Shown: positions 1-10,701, counted from the first letter of the stretch. The stretch: 64,000 bases of DNA from Hemibagrus wyckioides (GCF_019097595.1 NC_080717.1:13386336-13450335), one strand, 5' to 3'. Numbers and translations are program-made. The notes: a model not told the origin generated them from the letters alone.

Positions 1-59
1 GTAGTATTGCACACAAGGATTGTACATTGGTGATAATTTTAACAAGTGATAATGGTAAA

Positions 60-240
60 GTTGTTTTGTACATGATAGATATCCGAAGTATGGTGCTGCA
101 GACGTTGAAGAACCTGAGCCTCCTCAGAAAATACAGCCTACTCTGTCCTTTCTTGTAGAGCGCTGTTGAATTTAGTGTCCAGTCCAGTTTGTTGACAATA
201 TGGACTCCCAGCTATTTGTAATACTCAACAATCTCAAGTT
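60..240 (-). mobile_element. Rex1/CR1-like LINE reverse transcriptase fragment
   Basis: The minus strand reads as the thumb region of a fish non-LTR reverse transcriptase, including LYKKGQSRLYFLRRL. The same segment occurs in the larger LINE at about 13680-13790, in the same orientation. One in-frame stop interrupts it. It is a short dead scrap with no visible end or target duplication. Confidence 0.65.
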
Positions 241-868
241 TCTCTCCAAGGACAGACAAAGGAGAGGCTGGGGTTCTGGAAGAATGGAAATGTGACATTT
301 TTTTTTATTTAAAATAGACTCTATTTAATGTTAATTGTCTATCAAGACTCTCTTCTTTGTTTTTGCACCAAGGGTATTCTAGAGCTAACTCATTGATGGT
401 TTTGCTCAGGTGTTAATACTGTATGGAGGATACAACCACATGAATTCAATCTCTGATTTTCTCAGCAGCAGTGCTCCATCTAATCAATGATGTTGGACTA
501 TGGTTAGAACTGCTCAGTTGTATAAAATGAGATAAATATAAATCACTCTGGATAAGGGTGTCTGTTAAATGGCATAAATGACCCACTGGGTGGTACTAGC
601 TCACCAAGGGTTGCAGGACAGTTAATTTCTATTATACAATCTGCCTCCGATTCCCCCAACCTCTACATGCCCCCTTCTCCTCTTCCTCCTCCTTCTGTTG
701 TACCAATACAGCCTTTTTAGAAATGTATACTGTATTATGCACAGATGAAAATTCTGATTGAGTTTTTCACAGATTTAGGACTCTGTTTAGCCAGGACTAA
801 ATTATTTCTTTTGGTGTGACTGGAGAAAACTCTTACACTTATAGAACTAAATCTATTCATTTATAATA
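241..868. other. No gene; SINE-tail-like motif inside
   Basis: No coding signal is visible. Positions 532-578 carry a motif (CTCTGGATAAGGGTGTCTG) found in the 3' part of many teleost SINEs and shared in form with the SINEs at 21.3 and 51.9 kb. The rest is AT-rich sequence I do not recognise. Confidence 0.4.
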
Positions 869-870
869 TA

Positions 871-899
871 CACTATATTGCCAAAAGTATTCGCTCACC
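871..899 (+). repeat. Left terminal inverted repeat of Tc1 family A copy 1
   Basis: These 29 bp are identical to the reverse complement of 2027-2055 and follow the TA target dinucleotide at 869-870. Confidence 0.93.
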
Positions 900-1004
900 C
901 ATCCAAATAATCAGAATCAGGTGTTCCAATCACTTCCATGGCCACAGGTGTATAAAATCAAACACCTAGGCATACAGACTGTTTTTACAAACATTTGTGA
1001 AAGA

Positions 1005-1973
1005 ATGGGTCGCTCTCAGGAGCTCAGTGAATTCCAGCGTGGAACTGTGATAGGATGCCACCTGTGCAACAAATCCAGTCGTGAAATTTCCTCGCTCCTA
1101 AATATTCCACAGTCAACTGTCAGCTGTATTATAAGAACGTGGAAGTGTTTGGGAATGACAGCAACTCAGCCATGAAGTGGTAGGCCACGTAAACTGACGG
1201 AGTGGGGTCAGCGGATGCTGAGGAGTATAGTGCGAAGAGGTCGCCAACTTTCTTCAGAGTCAATCGCTACAGACCTCCAAACTTCATGTGGCCTTCAGAT
1301 TAGCTCAAGAACAGTGCGCAGAGAGCTTCATGGAATGGGTTTCCATGGCCGAGCAGCTGCATCCAAGCCATACATCACCAAGTGCAATGAAAAGCGTCGG
1401 ATGCAGTGGTGTAAAGCACGCCGCCACTGGACTCTAGAGCAGTGGAGACGCGTTCTCTGGAGTGACGAATCGCGCTTCTCCATCTGGCAATCTGATGGAC
1501 GAGTCTGGGTTTGGTGGTTGCCAGGAGAACGGTACTTGTCTGACTGCATTGTGCCAAGTGTAAAGTTTGGTGGAGGGGGGATTATGGTGTGGGGTTGTTT
1601 TTCAGGAGCTGGGCTTGGCCCCTTAGTTCCAGTGAAAGGAACTCTGAATGCTTCAGCATACCAAGACATTTTGGACAATTCCATGCTCCCAACTTTGTGG
1701 GAACAGTTTGGAGCTGGCCCCTTCCTCTTCCAACATGACTGTGCACCAGTGCACAAAGCAAGGTCCATAAAGACATGGATGACAGAGTCTGGTGTGGATG
1801 AACTTGACTGGCCTGCACAGAGTCCTGACCTCAACCCGATAGAACACCTCACAAATGTGCTTCTGGAAGAATGGTCAAAAATTCCCATAAACACACTCCT
1901 AAACCTTGTGGACAGCCTTCCCAGAAGAGTTGAAGCTGTTATAGCTGCAAAGGGTGGACTGATGTCATATTGA
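1005..1973 (+). pseudogene. Tc1-like DD34E transposase, inactivated
   Basis: This is the cut-and-paste transposase of the element. The start chosen is the ATG of MGRSQELSEF, the usual Tc1 N-terminus, rather than upstream in-frame codons that run into the leader. An N-terminal helix-turn-helix region (about residues 1-110) is followed by the catalytic domain. The DD34E residues are all present: Asp in WSDES (1464-1466), Asp in QHDCAP (1737-1739) and Glu in NPIEH (1842-1844), with 34 residues between the last two. Two lesions kill it. CGA has become TGA at 1173-1175 (codon 57), and 21 codons are missing after 1850, just past the catalytic Glu. The sister copy retains CGA and those 21 codons. 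Confidence 0.92.
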
Positions 1974-2026
1974 ACCCTATGGATTAGGAATGGGATGTCA
2001 CTTAAGTTCATATGCGAGTCAAGGCA

Positions 2027-2055
2027 GGTGAGCGAATACTTTTGGCAATATAGTG
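2027..2055 (-). repeat. Right terminal inverted repeat of Tc1 family A copy 1
   Basis: These 29 bp are the reverse complement of 871-899 and are followed by TA at 2056-2057. Confidence 0.93.
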
Positions 2056-2057
2056 TA

Positions 2058-2929
2058 CCTTCTTCCTTAATAGCTTAGTAAGGAGCTGCACCAGGTTCAA
2101 GTATACTAATGCCTATGAGATGTATTCAGGCCCCACTGATGTCACTGAATGAGATACCCTATTCTAGAAGTTTACTTGTGATTTCAAATCTGTATTCCCC
2201 CAAGATAATAAAACTCTTTGATGAGTAACAACATATAAATAATCAAAACATAATTAAAGAATCAAAATAGTTCAATTAATTTCAACTCAATTTGAATTCA
2301 CACAATCACACTGACTTTGAATCTGCTCAAATTACCACCAAAAGAGCAATATTTCAGGTGACAAACTTACTGAATCTTGTTTCTGTGTATGAAACACTCA
2401 CAATGGATTGACGGATTAACACACTGGGATGAAAAATACAAAACCACTCACATTGAATATCACAACATTACTCTGCATACTCGCAGTCCTTAAACATGCT
2501 GATGAACATTATAAAGAACAGATATTAAACACACACACAGTTAGCATACTCAAACCCTCTCACCACCCACCCTGTAGCAGGCCTGGATCGTGGCTGGCCT
2601 CTTCACTCTACAGAGTGTAGAACAAAAATAACAAGGGTACCTGAATTCCTTTAGGAAGCGGGAAATGATCGCGAAACCACATGGTAGGCTTCTCGCCAGT
2701 CCTTGTCCTGTGCTGTTCCCAACAGCTGGTGTGGGTCACACTCCAACGCAGCCGGAGGAATCCCAGATTTCAAGGTGATCTGGAGCGCTATCTGGATTCC
2801 CTTGGATCAATCACATGATAGACTTGCATTGATTTCAGTCCTTGTCCTAGTTAGCCTTATTACTTAGGCTAACTTGAAACACAGTCTGTGTCTACGTTTT
2901 CATACTCCTACAATGAGTTATCGATTAAT
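2058..2929 (-). other. Probable remnant of the Gypsy 3' LTR and flank
   Basis: The first about 35 bp (CCTTCTTCCTTAATAGCTTA onward) match the LTR end at about 8096-8130, in the position expected for the second LTR of the minus-strand Gypsy element. After that the two copies cannot be aligned by eye. The rest is AT-rich with no coding signal. Two complete LTRs are not demonstrated. Confidence 0.4.
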
Positions 2930-3655
2930 TTACTGTCTTTTCTGCAATTTAGCTCTGTATGAGAAACTAAAAAACAAACAACAGTAACAAATAATGGACT
3001 GCCTCTCTACCCTTTCCAGGTAGTAATACCACAGATCATCCTCGCTTTCAGAATCAAAAACTTTTCTTGACTTTTCAGGAACGAGCCTCCATTCCGAAGA
3101 GTAGATAAGAGGGTGAATACCCAGTGGCCACATTCTTAGTACAGTTGTAAGCATGCACTAACGATTAATGTGTTGGCTCCATCTGCTTTTCTCAGCAGGA
3201 TTTAGTGTACCCAGCATGGACAGAAGCATTCTGTTGAACCTTTCAGGCTGTGGGTTGCCTTGGGGATGGTAGGGAGTAATCCTTGATTTTTGTATCCCAA
3301 GCATTATTATCATCTCCTTTCTGAGACCACTTTCAAAATTCCGTCCCTGGTCTGAATGGATACGAAATGATAAGCCATAGTAAACAAAAAATTTGTCAAA
3401 CAGTATCTTTGCTACAGTATCTTAGAGCTTTATCTTTAATTGCAAATGCTTGGGCATAACGAGTGAAGTGGTCAGTGATGGTCAGTACATTATCCATAAC
3501 TCTTGAGTCACGCTCAAGTGATAAGATGTCAATGCACCTTAAGTCGAAAGGCCCACTGCTGGTCATGTGCTGTAAGGGTGCAACTTTCTTGGGTATTGTC
3601 TTATGAGCTATACAACAGCCACAATTCTTGACATACTGCTCATCATACACAGATA
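2930..3655 (-). pseudogene. Ty3/Gypsy integrase remnant
   Basis: In reading order the minus strand shows a zinc-finger-like CGCC segment, then the core region GPFDLRCIDI and VLTITDHFTRYAQAF. After a frame change near 3400-3420 it continues with IHSDQGRNFES, YHPQGNPQPERFNR and YNCTKNVATGYSP. These are the standard landmarks of the integrase zinc-binding and catalytic core domains of Gypsy elements. The reading frame breaks at least twice, so no functional protein is possible. It lies downstream of the RNase H remnant in the same orientation, the normal Gypsy pol order. Confidence 0.85.
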
Positions 3656-4129
3656 TTTTTGGCCAATAGAAGCGATCCCTTAAGAGTTCTGTAGTTCTTT
3701 CTAATCCTAAATGGTCTGACTCAAGGAGTGCAGTTTTGCTTGAGACCAGTACTTTTCGTTGTTGTTTCTTTTCTTTCCCATCATAACATTGGTGACATGG
3801 TACAGAAGTTGGTACTGGATCATCAATTTGGGTCCTTGATGCTGTAGCAGCGCAACATCAGCATCGGAACTCTTAGCCATGGTAAGTATTTTCCCAGACT
3901 TTATATCTTGTTTCACTTCACCAGTTACCAAATCCTCCTCTTATGCTTTCCTTAACTCAACATAAGTCAACTGTTCCATATGGCTATTACCAAGGGCTGT
4001 GGGACAAGAAAAGTCTTCTGGAATACTCTGAGGTGAAATACCTAGTTGGTCTACCAGTCTGAAGGATGACTTATCATATTCTGTAAGTACAGCTAACCGA
4101 CAGATAGCCTTTGCTCCAGGTATTTCTCT
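3656..4129 (-). other. Decayed Gypsy pol linker between RNase H and integrase
   Basis: This stretch sits between recognisable RNase H and integrase in the same orientation and has the length expected for the linker and integrase N-terminus. Only short, interrupted reading frames are seen. Confidence 0.5.
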
Positions 4130-4838
4130 CTATCCAGAGTCAGTACTTGATTCACATGGGTATCGTGACAGTATATCTGCATCTATGTTCTGCCTTCCTG
4201 AATTGTACTGTAAACTGAAGTTGCAGGTAAATAAGGCTGCTAACCAGCAATGACCCATTGCATTCAACTTATCAGTGGACAAGACATAGGTGAGTGGATT
4301 GTTGTCAGTCTTCACCACAAACTGAGTGCCATATAAATACTCATGGAACTTGTCCACAACTGCCCATTTGAGTGCCAAAAACTCCAGTTCACAAACAGGG
4401 TAATGCTCTGTGGCACCCAACCTCCTGCTTGCATAGGCCACAGGCCTTAACCCATCTGGATGTCCCTAATTCTAGCTCCTAACCCATTCATGTTGGCATT
4501 TACATGCAGAACATACAGTTTGTTGGGATCAGTGAAAGCAAGAACTGGTGCATGTGTGAGGAAATGAATGATCTTGTTAAAGGCTGATGTACATGCGTCA
4601 TCCCAGGTGTACTGATCAGGGGTGGTACAAGTGTTTAGAATGTGGTAATTGATGCACATCCCTATGGCCCCGGTATTCTTCCAGGCTACCACAATGGGTG
4701 ATGCATATGGGCTTCTTGACTCCTTTATGATTCCAGCTGTTAACAACTCTTTAATATGACATCTTACATCCTCAGTATCAGCCGGTGCAATGCGCCTTGA
4801 GAGTTCTCTGAATGGCTTGTTATCTCGCAGCCTGATTT
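4130..4838 (-). pseudogene. Ty3/Gypsy reverse transcriptase N-terminus and RNase H, internally deleted
   Basis: On the minus strand, 4838-4606 reads as the start of a Gypsy reverse transcriptase, with ELLTAGIIKESRSPYASPI. At about 4605 it runs directly into the RNase H region (TWDDACTSAF), which continues with ASRRLGATEHYPVCELEFLA and KTDNNPLTY. The reverse transcriptase palm, including the YxDD catalytic box, is missing. A frame break lies near 4442-4446. An L2 LINE begins at about 4836, and its 5' junction cuts the reverse transcriptase reading frame. Confidence 0.85.
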
Positions 4839-6250
4839 TAACTCTGACAAGACAGAGGTGCATGTACTAGGACCACATGCAGCTAGAAGTAACTGTGGAT
4901 GGTCTTTCTCTTTCATCTTATCCAGCAACAAAGATCTTTGTGTGATTACTGACTCTGGTCTTTTGTTTGAAGCTCACTTAGATAATATCACTATGGTAGC
5001 CTTCTTTCATCTCAGAAATATTGCTAAGATACGGTGTCACTTCATGATACAGAAAAACTAGTTTAATGATTTTACCTCTAGGTTGGATTATTGTAATGCC
5101 TTACTGACTGGATGTTCCAGTAGGAGCATAAACAAGCTCCAGTTAGTCCAGAATGCAGCAGCTAGAGTCCTAACTAGAACCAGAAGTTATGAACATATCA
5201 CTCCTATAAAGCACTAAATAATCTCATGCCACAGTACCTGAGAGATCTTTTGGTTATTTATGATCCACCATGCCTGCTCTGACCAAAGGGTGCAGGTTAT
5301 TTAGTAGTACCTCAAGTAGCAAAGGCAGCAGAGCTTCAGAGCAGGGGGCAGAGCTTCTTCTCAGGGCAGATCTGGAATGGTCATGGGCATAGAGTGTTTG
5401 GTGTACTGGGATGTTTGGATGCTGTCACCTTACCACCCTCACAATCGCTCAAGGTTTGCTGACTGTAAAGTGGTTGGACACTTTATGTCCCAGGAAGCCT
5501 TCATGTCTTTCACCTTCTGGCTCTCCCTTTTAGTTATGCTGTCATAGCTAGTTTTGCCAGAGTCCCTGCCTGCACTTTACACAACTTTGTCTTTAAACAT
5601 CACGTGATCACAGGCATACTTAATATCTCTCTCTCTCTCTTTGTCTTTTTCTGTCGAGCTATACATCCCACTCCCGAGCTCCCAGTGTTCTGAGTTTCCA
5701 GTGTGACCACTGGCTCTACCCCTAGGTGGAGTCTCGTCACTTGGTGGTGCTCACTGATGCTGTAGATGGATCTGTGTGGACAGCCTGTAACCAGGAGACA
5801 GCTGTAGACAGAGCCACTTGGCGACCATCACAGATCTGCAATTACATCTGACAGCAAGGAATTAGTGCCTATAATGAACTCAGAAAATACACTGACCTAA
5901 TAATTCCTCATGGGCCCTTGATTACTGTTGTAGATAGGACATTATTTAGTTACATTTACATTGTTTCCTGTTCAGTGTCACCCAAATGAGGATGGGATGA
6001 GGATAGGTTCCCTTCTGAGCCTGGTTCCTCTCAAGGTTTCATCACAGGGAGTTTTTCCTTGTCAATATCACCGCAGGTTTGCTCATTAGGGATAACATAA
6101 GGATAGTTATTAAAATAGTTTAATAATTAAATTTAATTTAATAAATTTTTTTCTCCTTTCTCTGTTTCTTTACTTTTGTAAAGCTGCTTTGAGACAATGT
6201 CCATTGTAAAAGGCACTATACAAATAAACTGAATTGAATTGAAAAATTAA
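4836..6250 (+). mobile_element. L2/Maui-like LINE, 5'-truncated, inserted in the Gypsy element
   Basis: The plus strand begins inside the LINE reverse transcriptase C-terminal region (SDKTEVHVLGPHAARS), then [27 protein letters not shown] and YEHITPI, with frame breaks. It ends with the typical 3' UTR: a CT-rich tract near 5629-5640, then GTAAAGCTGCTTTGAGACAA and an ATTGAATTGAA tail at 6231-6245. The same 3' UTR occurs at 17545-17866 and 57858-58680. It separates Gypsy reverse transcriptase (left) from Gypsy protease (right), so it inserted after the Gypsy element did. Confidence 0.88.
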
Positions 6251-6254
6251 ACAT

Positions 6255-6540
6255 TTTATGCTCAAATCCATTAGCTAATCCAACATCCCACTCATTGGTA
6301 GAAAACACATCCCCTCTAACAGACAACTTCTGATGCAGTCTCTGTTCCCAGGCCTCAGAAATAGATGACCCCCTGAAATCAAACAACATCAACAACTATA
6401 TATCCCTTATATGGGTAAATGGATGAGCTGAACCCCCATATCGACAATCCAGTTAACGGGTGAATGGGCACATCTGGAAGATTTCTAGAAAACCAATTGT
6501 CGAACACAATCATCAACTGTGATCCAGTGTCTAACAGGGC
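6255..6540 (-). pseudogene. Gypsy aspartic protease remnant
   Basis: The minus strand reads LLDTGSQLMIVFDNW near 6492-6536, which contains the D-T-G active-site motif of retroelement aspartic proteases. It lies between the Gag zinc knuckle (right) and the reverse transcriptase start (beyond the L2 insertion), the expected position. Downstream reading is broken by stops. Confidence 0.7.
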
Positions 6541-6544
6541 CTGA

Positions 6545-7830
6545 CACTCTGCCCATTAATCTTCACCTTGACGGTAGAGGCAGGTCCTACTATTCCCTTG
6601 GGCAAACTGCTGGACTCAGTGATGTCCATCTAACTTTTTTTCAAGAAACAGAATTAGGTCTAAGGCTTTCTGTTGTTGTCATCGGTATCAGACTTCTTAC
6701 TCTTTGCTTGCCACAGAGAACAAATCAGCTTTTGAATCATTTGATCAGGTTTTGGCAGAGCTTGACATTTGGTTTCAATATGGCCCTTTTCTCCACATCT
6801 GTAGCAGAAGTCGTCATCTTTTGTTCTGACTCTGGCTTTGGGGGACCTAGATGGTTTTGGCACAGGCCCTGGAACCTGTGGTGAGAGGTGAGTAGAGCTG
6901 ACACTCATAACGTGCAACTACTGCTGCAAATATTAAACCCGTTTTCTTAATTCTTGAACTTCAGAATTGTCAGTTTTTTTGGTCTGCTTAATTTGATTTT
7001 CTTTTAGCTTAGTTACAAGTAGACACTGCTTTGGACTCATGGCCACATTTTTGTGTTCACAATTCTTGAATCTCAGCCTTAAGTTCTTGGAGGACAGAGC
7101 TCTTTCCTCCTCATGATATTGTATGGCCTTGGCTTTAGCAGACATTTTGGGCTGCTTCACTTTCTTCTGCCTCACGAATATCCTTTAGCAGGCTCAAAAA
7201 AGAAGGTGGGTTGTTCTTTCTCTCTCTGAAAATGTGCGCATGTGCCTGTATGCATTGACATCACTGGGATGCTTCACAGTCTTTTCCAGGATTTCACCAA
7301 CGGCACATATGATGGACCCAGCGGAACTGTCAGTTGTGCTGCATGGAGCATACAAAGCTTGTACGTCACTACGTGACTTGCCTTCTTTCATCAGGAACTT
7401 ACCAAGTCATTCTGTAAACCATTCAGAAGAACTGTTAGGTACAGTTTCTCTTGGTTGGACTACTATGATTGTCCATGTCTCTCTCCTTTCACCGGGTGAC
7501 ACTTCCCGAGGTAGGTGCATGTGGTCAATGGCTTGTCTGCTCTCACACAATGCCAGTAAAGAACCCAAGGAAGGTCCCTCTCTTGTCTTAGCACAATTCT
7601 CCCTCTTCTTTCTAGGAGTAGGCACAGGCCTCACCTCCTTATTTTCAACAGGTAAGCCGACATCTCCACCTCCAGTCCCTGACTCTACCAATCCTGGCCT
7701 TACTCCCAGAACATCATCAGGTCCCTCATACCCATCTGATTCCTCTACCCTCTCATCTAAACAGTCCCTGAACTCGAGAACTCTTCCTAGAACTTTTACA
7801 GCATTCATTACCAATCAATAGCAGCAACAT
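6545..7830 (-). pseudogene. Ty3/Gypsy Gag remnant with CCHC zinc knuckle
   Basis: Four successive minus-strand reading frames (7814-7407, 7391-7194, 7175-6933, 6917-6660) form a broken Gag. The last holds CYRCGEKGHIETKC, a C-x2-C-x4-H-x4-C zinc knuckle that binds RNA. A basic, lysine- and glutamine-rich segment precedes it. The N-terminal part is acidic and glycine-rich and I cannot assign domains within it. It lies just downstream of the primer binding site, as gag should. Confidence 0.78.
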
Positions 7831-8066
7831 TGTGTGTGGACAGGCACATTAATCAACATTAACACATGACTCTCATCAATGCCAGCATCTTGGCACCAGC
7901 ATATTAGCTCCACTTGCAGATTAAGGTCCTTTCTGAAAGCCATGATAATGGTTTATACTTACTGGTTAATGACAATGGTTAATTACTTTGAATGATATGG
8001 CAGAATATATTTGTGGTTAACTGTCTTCTTCTTCTTTAGGCACTATTAGTGACTTACCAGAGGGAG

Positions 8067-8084
8067 ATCCCGGATGAGCCCCCA
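8067..8084 (-). promoter_or_regulatory. Primer binding site, tRNA-Pro-like
   Basis: The minus strand reads TGGGGGCTCATCCGGGAT. From memory this matches the tRNA-Pro primer binding site used by gammaretroviruses at 17 of 18 positions. It begins five bases inside the LTR end, where reverse transcription would be primed, and fixes the element's orientation. Confidence 0.7.
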
Positions 8085-8089
8085 CTTTA

Positions 8090-8130
8090 TGTAGTGCCCC
8101 TTACCTTCTTCCTTAAAAGCTTAGTAAGGA
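8090..8130 (-). repeat. Gypsy 5' LTR inner end
   Basis: On the plus strand the LTR boundary begins TGTAGTGCCCC, so on the coding strand it ends in CA, next to the primer binding site. The following CCTTCTTCCTTAAAAGCTTA recurs at 2058 with one mismatch. The LTR is broken by LINE sequence after about 8130, and its outer end is not identified. Confidence 0.55.
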
Positions 8131-8337
8131 GCTGTAATCAATTCTAAACTTAATAGGTAGCCAGAGCAGGGGTGATAATATTGGGGTTATATGTTCATAT
8201 TTTCCTGACATGGTAAGAACTCTAGCGGCTGTATTCTGGACTAACTGTAGCTTGTTTATTAAAGATGCAGGAATTAGTGATGACACCGGACACAGGATGC
8301 AAAATTTTAAATGGGGATCTTTTATTCCAGACCACAC
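8131..8337 (-). mobile_element. L2-like LINE fragment in the LTR
   Basis: The minus strand reads [16 protein letters not shown], then YEHITPILSPLLWLPIKFRI, the same reverse transcriptase C-terminal segment seen on the plus strand near 5130-5210. It is truncated at both ends and abuts the LTR end. Confidence 0.75.
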
Positions 8338-9244
8338 TGTAAGCAGTACAGCATAAATTATGCAAATCTTGGGAAATTTTAGTAAGAAAAGGTTGAGTTT
8401 GTATAAAGTTGTTGGAACTCAAGAAAGTCACTTCAGAGTCACAGATAACTCAAAGCTAACATTCAAAGTTAACATAAACAACGGTATTCTGCAAAAACAA
8501 ACACACAAAAGTGTAAAATCTGATAACACAACACAAAATAAGGCTACTTAAGCAACGTGAACAATACATGAAAAAGTTCTTCATTATGTTATATTCTTGA
8601 GAATAATATCAACCATTAAAAATCTCAAACATTACAAATATCATTACACTTAATACACCAAAGTAACCATTTTACATCACAGTAAACAAACAACTTCAAA
8701 ATGGGTTGATTGAGAAAATTAATTAATTCAAATTAATTATTCAAACCTACTATTAATCACCACTCTTCTTCCGATGCTCACACAGAGGGCCTACGAATCA
8801 CTTTTCTCCCCTCTTGATTAAACAAAATAACAACGTTTTAATAATACTGGTCTTGGTACACAAAACTGTCTCAATATTAGGCTGGTATTAATCATATTCC
8901 ATTACTTACGCTTCAAGAAACAATGCCGTGCTTTTTTCTCACCACGCAAGATGTTTCCCAACAGAAAATCACTTCCAATTGGCAAAATACACCACCATAG
9001 AAATAACAAAAATACAGAGATGGAGTGTTTAACTCACTGCAAGTACATACCATTTTGTTATTTCTCACACTTTAACGGCCTCAATTCTCCACTGCATGAG
9101 CACCATTCATGCCATGCAACAAAGCACACTGCTTACCGGTAGAAAATCACGACACTTCCCGCCAGTAACACCGTCCCGATTCTTAAAGGGCCAGCGTACT
9201 ATTTCAGCAATGGATGAGAAGGACACTAATACACACTTCATGTC
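8338..9244. other. AT-rich stretch, no gene recognised
   Basis: No reading frame resembles a known family. It may include the outer part of a Gypsy LTR or leader, but I could not align it with 2058-2929. Confidence 0.4.
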
Positions 9245-9680
9245 CAGTACCCCTCTCATCTAAACAGTCGCTGAGCTCGAGAACTAGCTGTTGTTAGTTA
9301 ACAGAACTAGCTGTTAACTAACTTGATTCTCAGGTGCTTACATTGTCGGTTGCCTATCCCTTGAACATTGAACCTCCTCCACCAGAACACATTCCGCTTC
9401 TAGTGATGGCACCTCTGGCTCAGAAACTGAGGTAGGTAATTCATCCATAGGGGGTTTTCGACTCCTTGGCATGCGCACTGGAACTGGGTTTTCACAGGGT
9501 CTGAGGTTACAACAGCGCACTCTTTTAATTGGGCCGCCTTCGACAGGCTCTTCCGTGTATGTGGTGCCCTGAACATCTACCACTCTGTACATTGTGGATG
9601 ACCACACATCCTGAATCTTATTTCTGCCACCAATTCTTGCATAACACAGGTTTATTAATGATAAGCCCACAGACAATAAA
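9245..9680 (-). mobile_element. Second Gypsy scrap: gag-derived piece joined to integrase C-terminus
   Basis: The minus strand 9676-9338 reads like the tail of a Gypsy integrase (GGRNKIQDVW, then YRVVDVQGTTY and GGPIKRVRCCNLRPC). Immediately to the left, 9248-9283 nearly repeats gag sequence found at 7744-7781 (CTCTCATCTAAACAGTC). Gag and integrase tail are far apart in an intact element, so this is a rearranged or recombined copy of a related element. Confidence 0.65.
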
Positions 9681-10279
9681 GATATTGAAAACTCTATATA
9701 AACTTATAAAAGTATAGTTTGTTATTTAGAAAGATATTAATAAATGGCCTATAGCACTGTTAAAGAATTAACTAAAGCATTTACTAAAGCCCCCCCATCT
9801 AAAGTGAGCACAATTTATACCTCATTTAAATTTGTCAATGATGAATACACATTAATTGCCAATGAAAAAACCATACAATACGACACAAAGATTTTATTTT
9901 TTTAATTACTAAACACAAGACTACAAGTTTGAACATTGAAACTGTTAATGATATCAAGCCAGAAATCCCCAAGTATACAAGTGTGACATAATATCCTACA
10001 ATGATGAATAGCTCATTACCACCTGTTCAGTAACTTCTTCAATAAAAATAAATAATAAATTCACAGTATGTGTTACTATTTAAGAAAAAACTTTTATATA
10101 CTTCTATACTTGTACTATATCTCAGTACTTATGGCATTAGCTTTTAAGTTATTATGTAATGCAATTCTCTACATATTGCTAATTCACAATATTGCTACAT
10201 TTTACCATTTCAGTGCTTTGTAACAAGCCATTCATTCCACTCAGTAATATAATGGTGCTCATGAAGCAAGCTTTCTGAT
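9681..10279. other. No gene recognised
   Basis: AT-rich sequence with only short frames on both strands. I see no family resemblance. Confidence 0.5.
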
Positions 10280-10510
10280 TTATTTTTGTTCCTTAAATGT
10301 CCACCAGGCTCTCTTAATGTGCAGTATTTGGGCATCTGTGTGAGGATTCACATACCACCTGCTGTGGTTGACTGTGAACTGGTTGTAGCCAAGTGCTGGT
10401 AGGACAAGATACACATGCCACACAACTTTTACATGATGAGCAATCAATGGGATGAGGTTTCGCCGGGTTTGTCTCTCAACAAGTCGCAGAACTGGCTTTC
10501 CATTCCCCCC
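10280..10510 (-). pseudogene. Merlin-superfamily transposase C-terminal remnant
   Basis: The minus strand is open from about 10510 to a TAA at 10280-10282. It reads LRLVERQTRRNLIPLIAHHV, then ALGYNQFTVNHSRWYVNP, then AQILHIKRAWWTFKEQK. This order matches the ISXO2/IS1595-type DDE domain of Merlin transposases: VER-TRR, then G-x-x-x-TVNHS-x-x-x-V-x-P, then a terminal W-x-x-x-K. The middle catalytic Asp segment is not clear. The N-terminal half is not recognisable beyond 10510, so it is a fragment. The family call rests on motif order recalled from the family, not on a search. Confidence 0.72.
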
Positions 10511-10701
10511 TTGATGTCATATACTCAGCATGATGAATACCCAATTCCTCCTTTTCCAGGTGCCAGCCATTCTTCCTCTCCCATACTGCTGCGTTCATAC
10601 AAACCAAGAAAGCAAAACACAATTTACAATTTACACAATTTAAGTGGGAGATGCACACCCTCCACGTTAAAAAAACAGCTCTATCTTTGCTGGCTGCTAA
10701 A

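Larger units (their letters stand above)
871..2055 (+). mobile_element. Tc1-like transposon, family A, copy 1
   Basis: The element is bounded by perfect 29-bp inverted repeats starting CACTATATTGCCAAAAGTAT, each next to a TA dinucleotide (869-870 and 2056-2057), as expected for Tc1/mariner. It is 1185 bp, exactly 63 bp shorter than its sister copy at 59335-60582. The difference is an in-frame deletion inside the transposase gene. The right flank continues directly into sequence shared with the Gypsy LTR end near 8096, while the left flank does not match that LTR. Confidence 0.93.

Noticed and set aside
1328..2011. 227-codon frame on the minus strand across Tc1 copy 1
   Set aside because: It is antisense to the Tc1 transposase and appears in copy 2 as well (59619-60125), so it reflects codon structure rather than a gene.
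7234..7821. 195-codon plus-strand frame
   Set aside because: It is antisense to the Gypsy Gag remnant, which has a zinc knuckle and a matching primer site; the plus-strand frame has no family motif.
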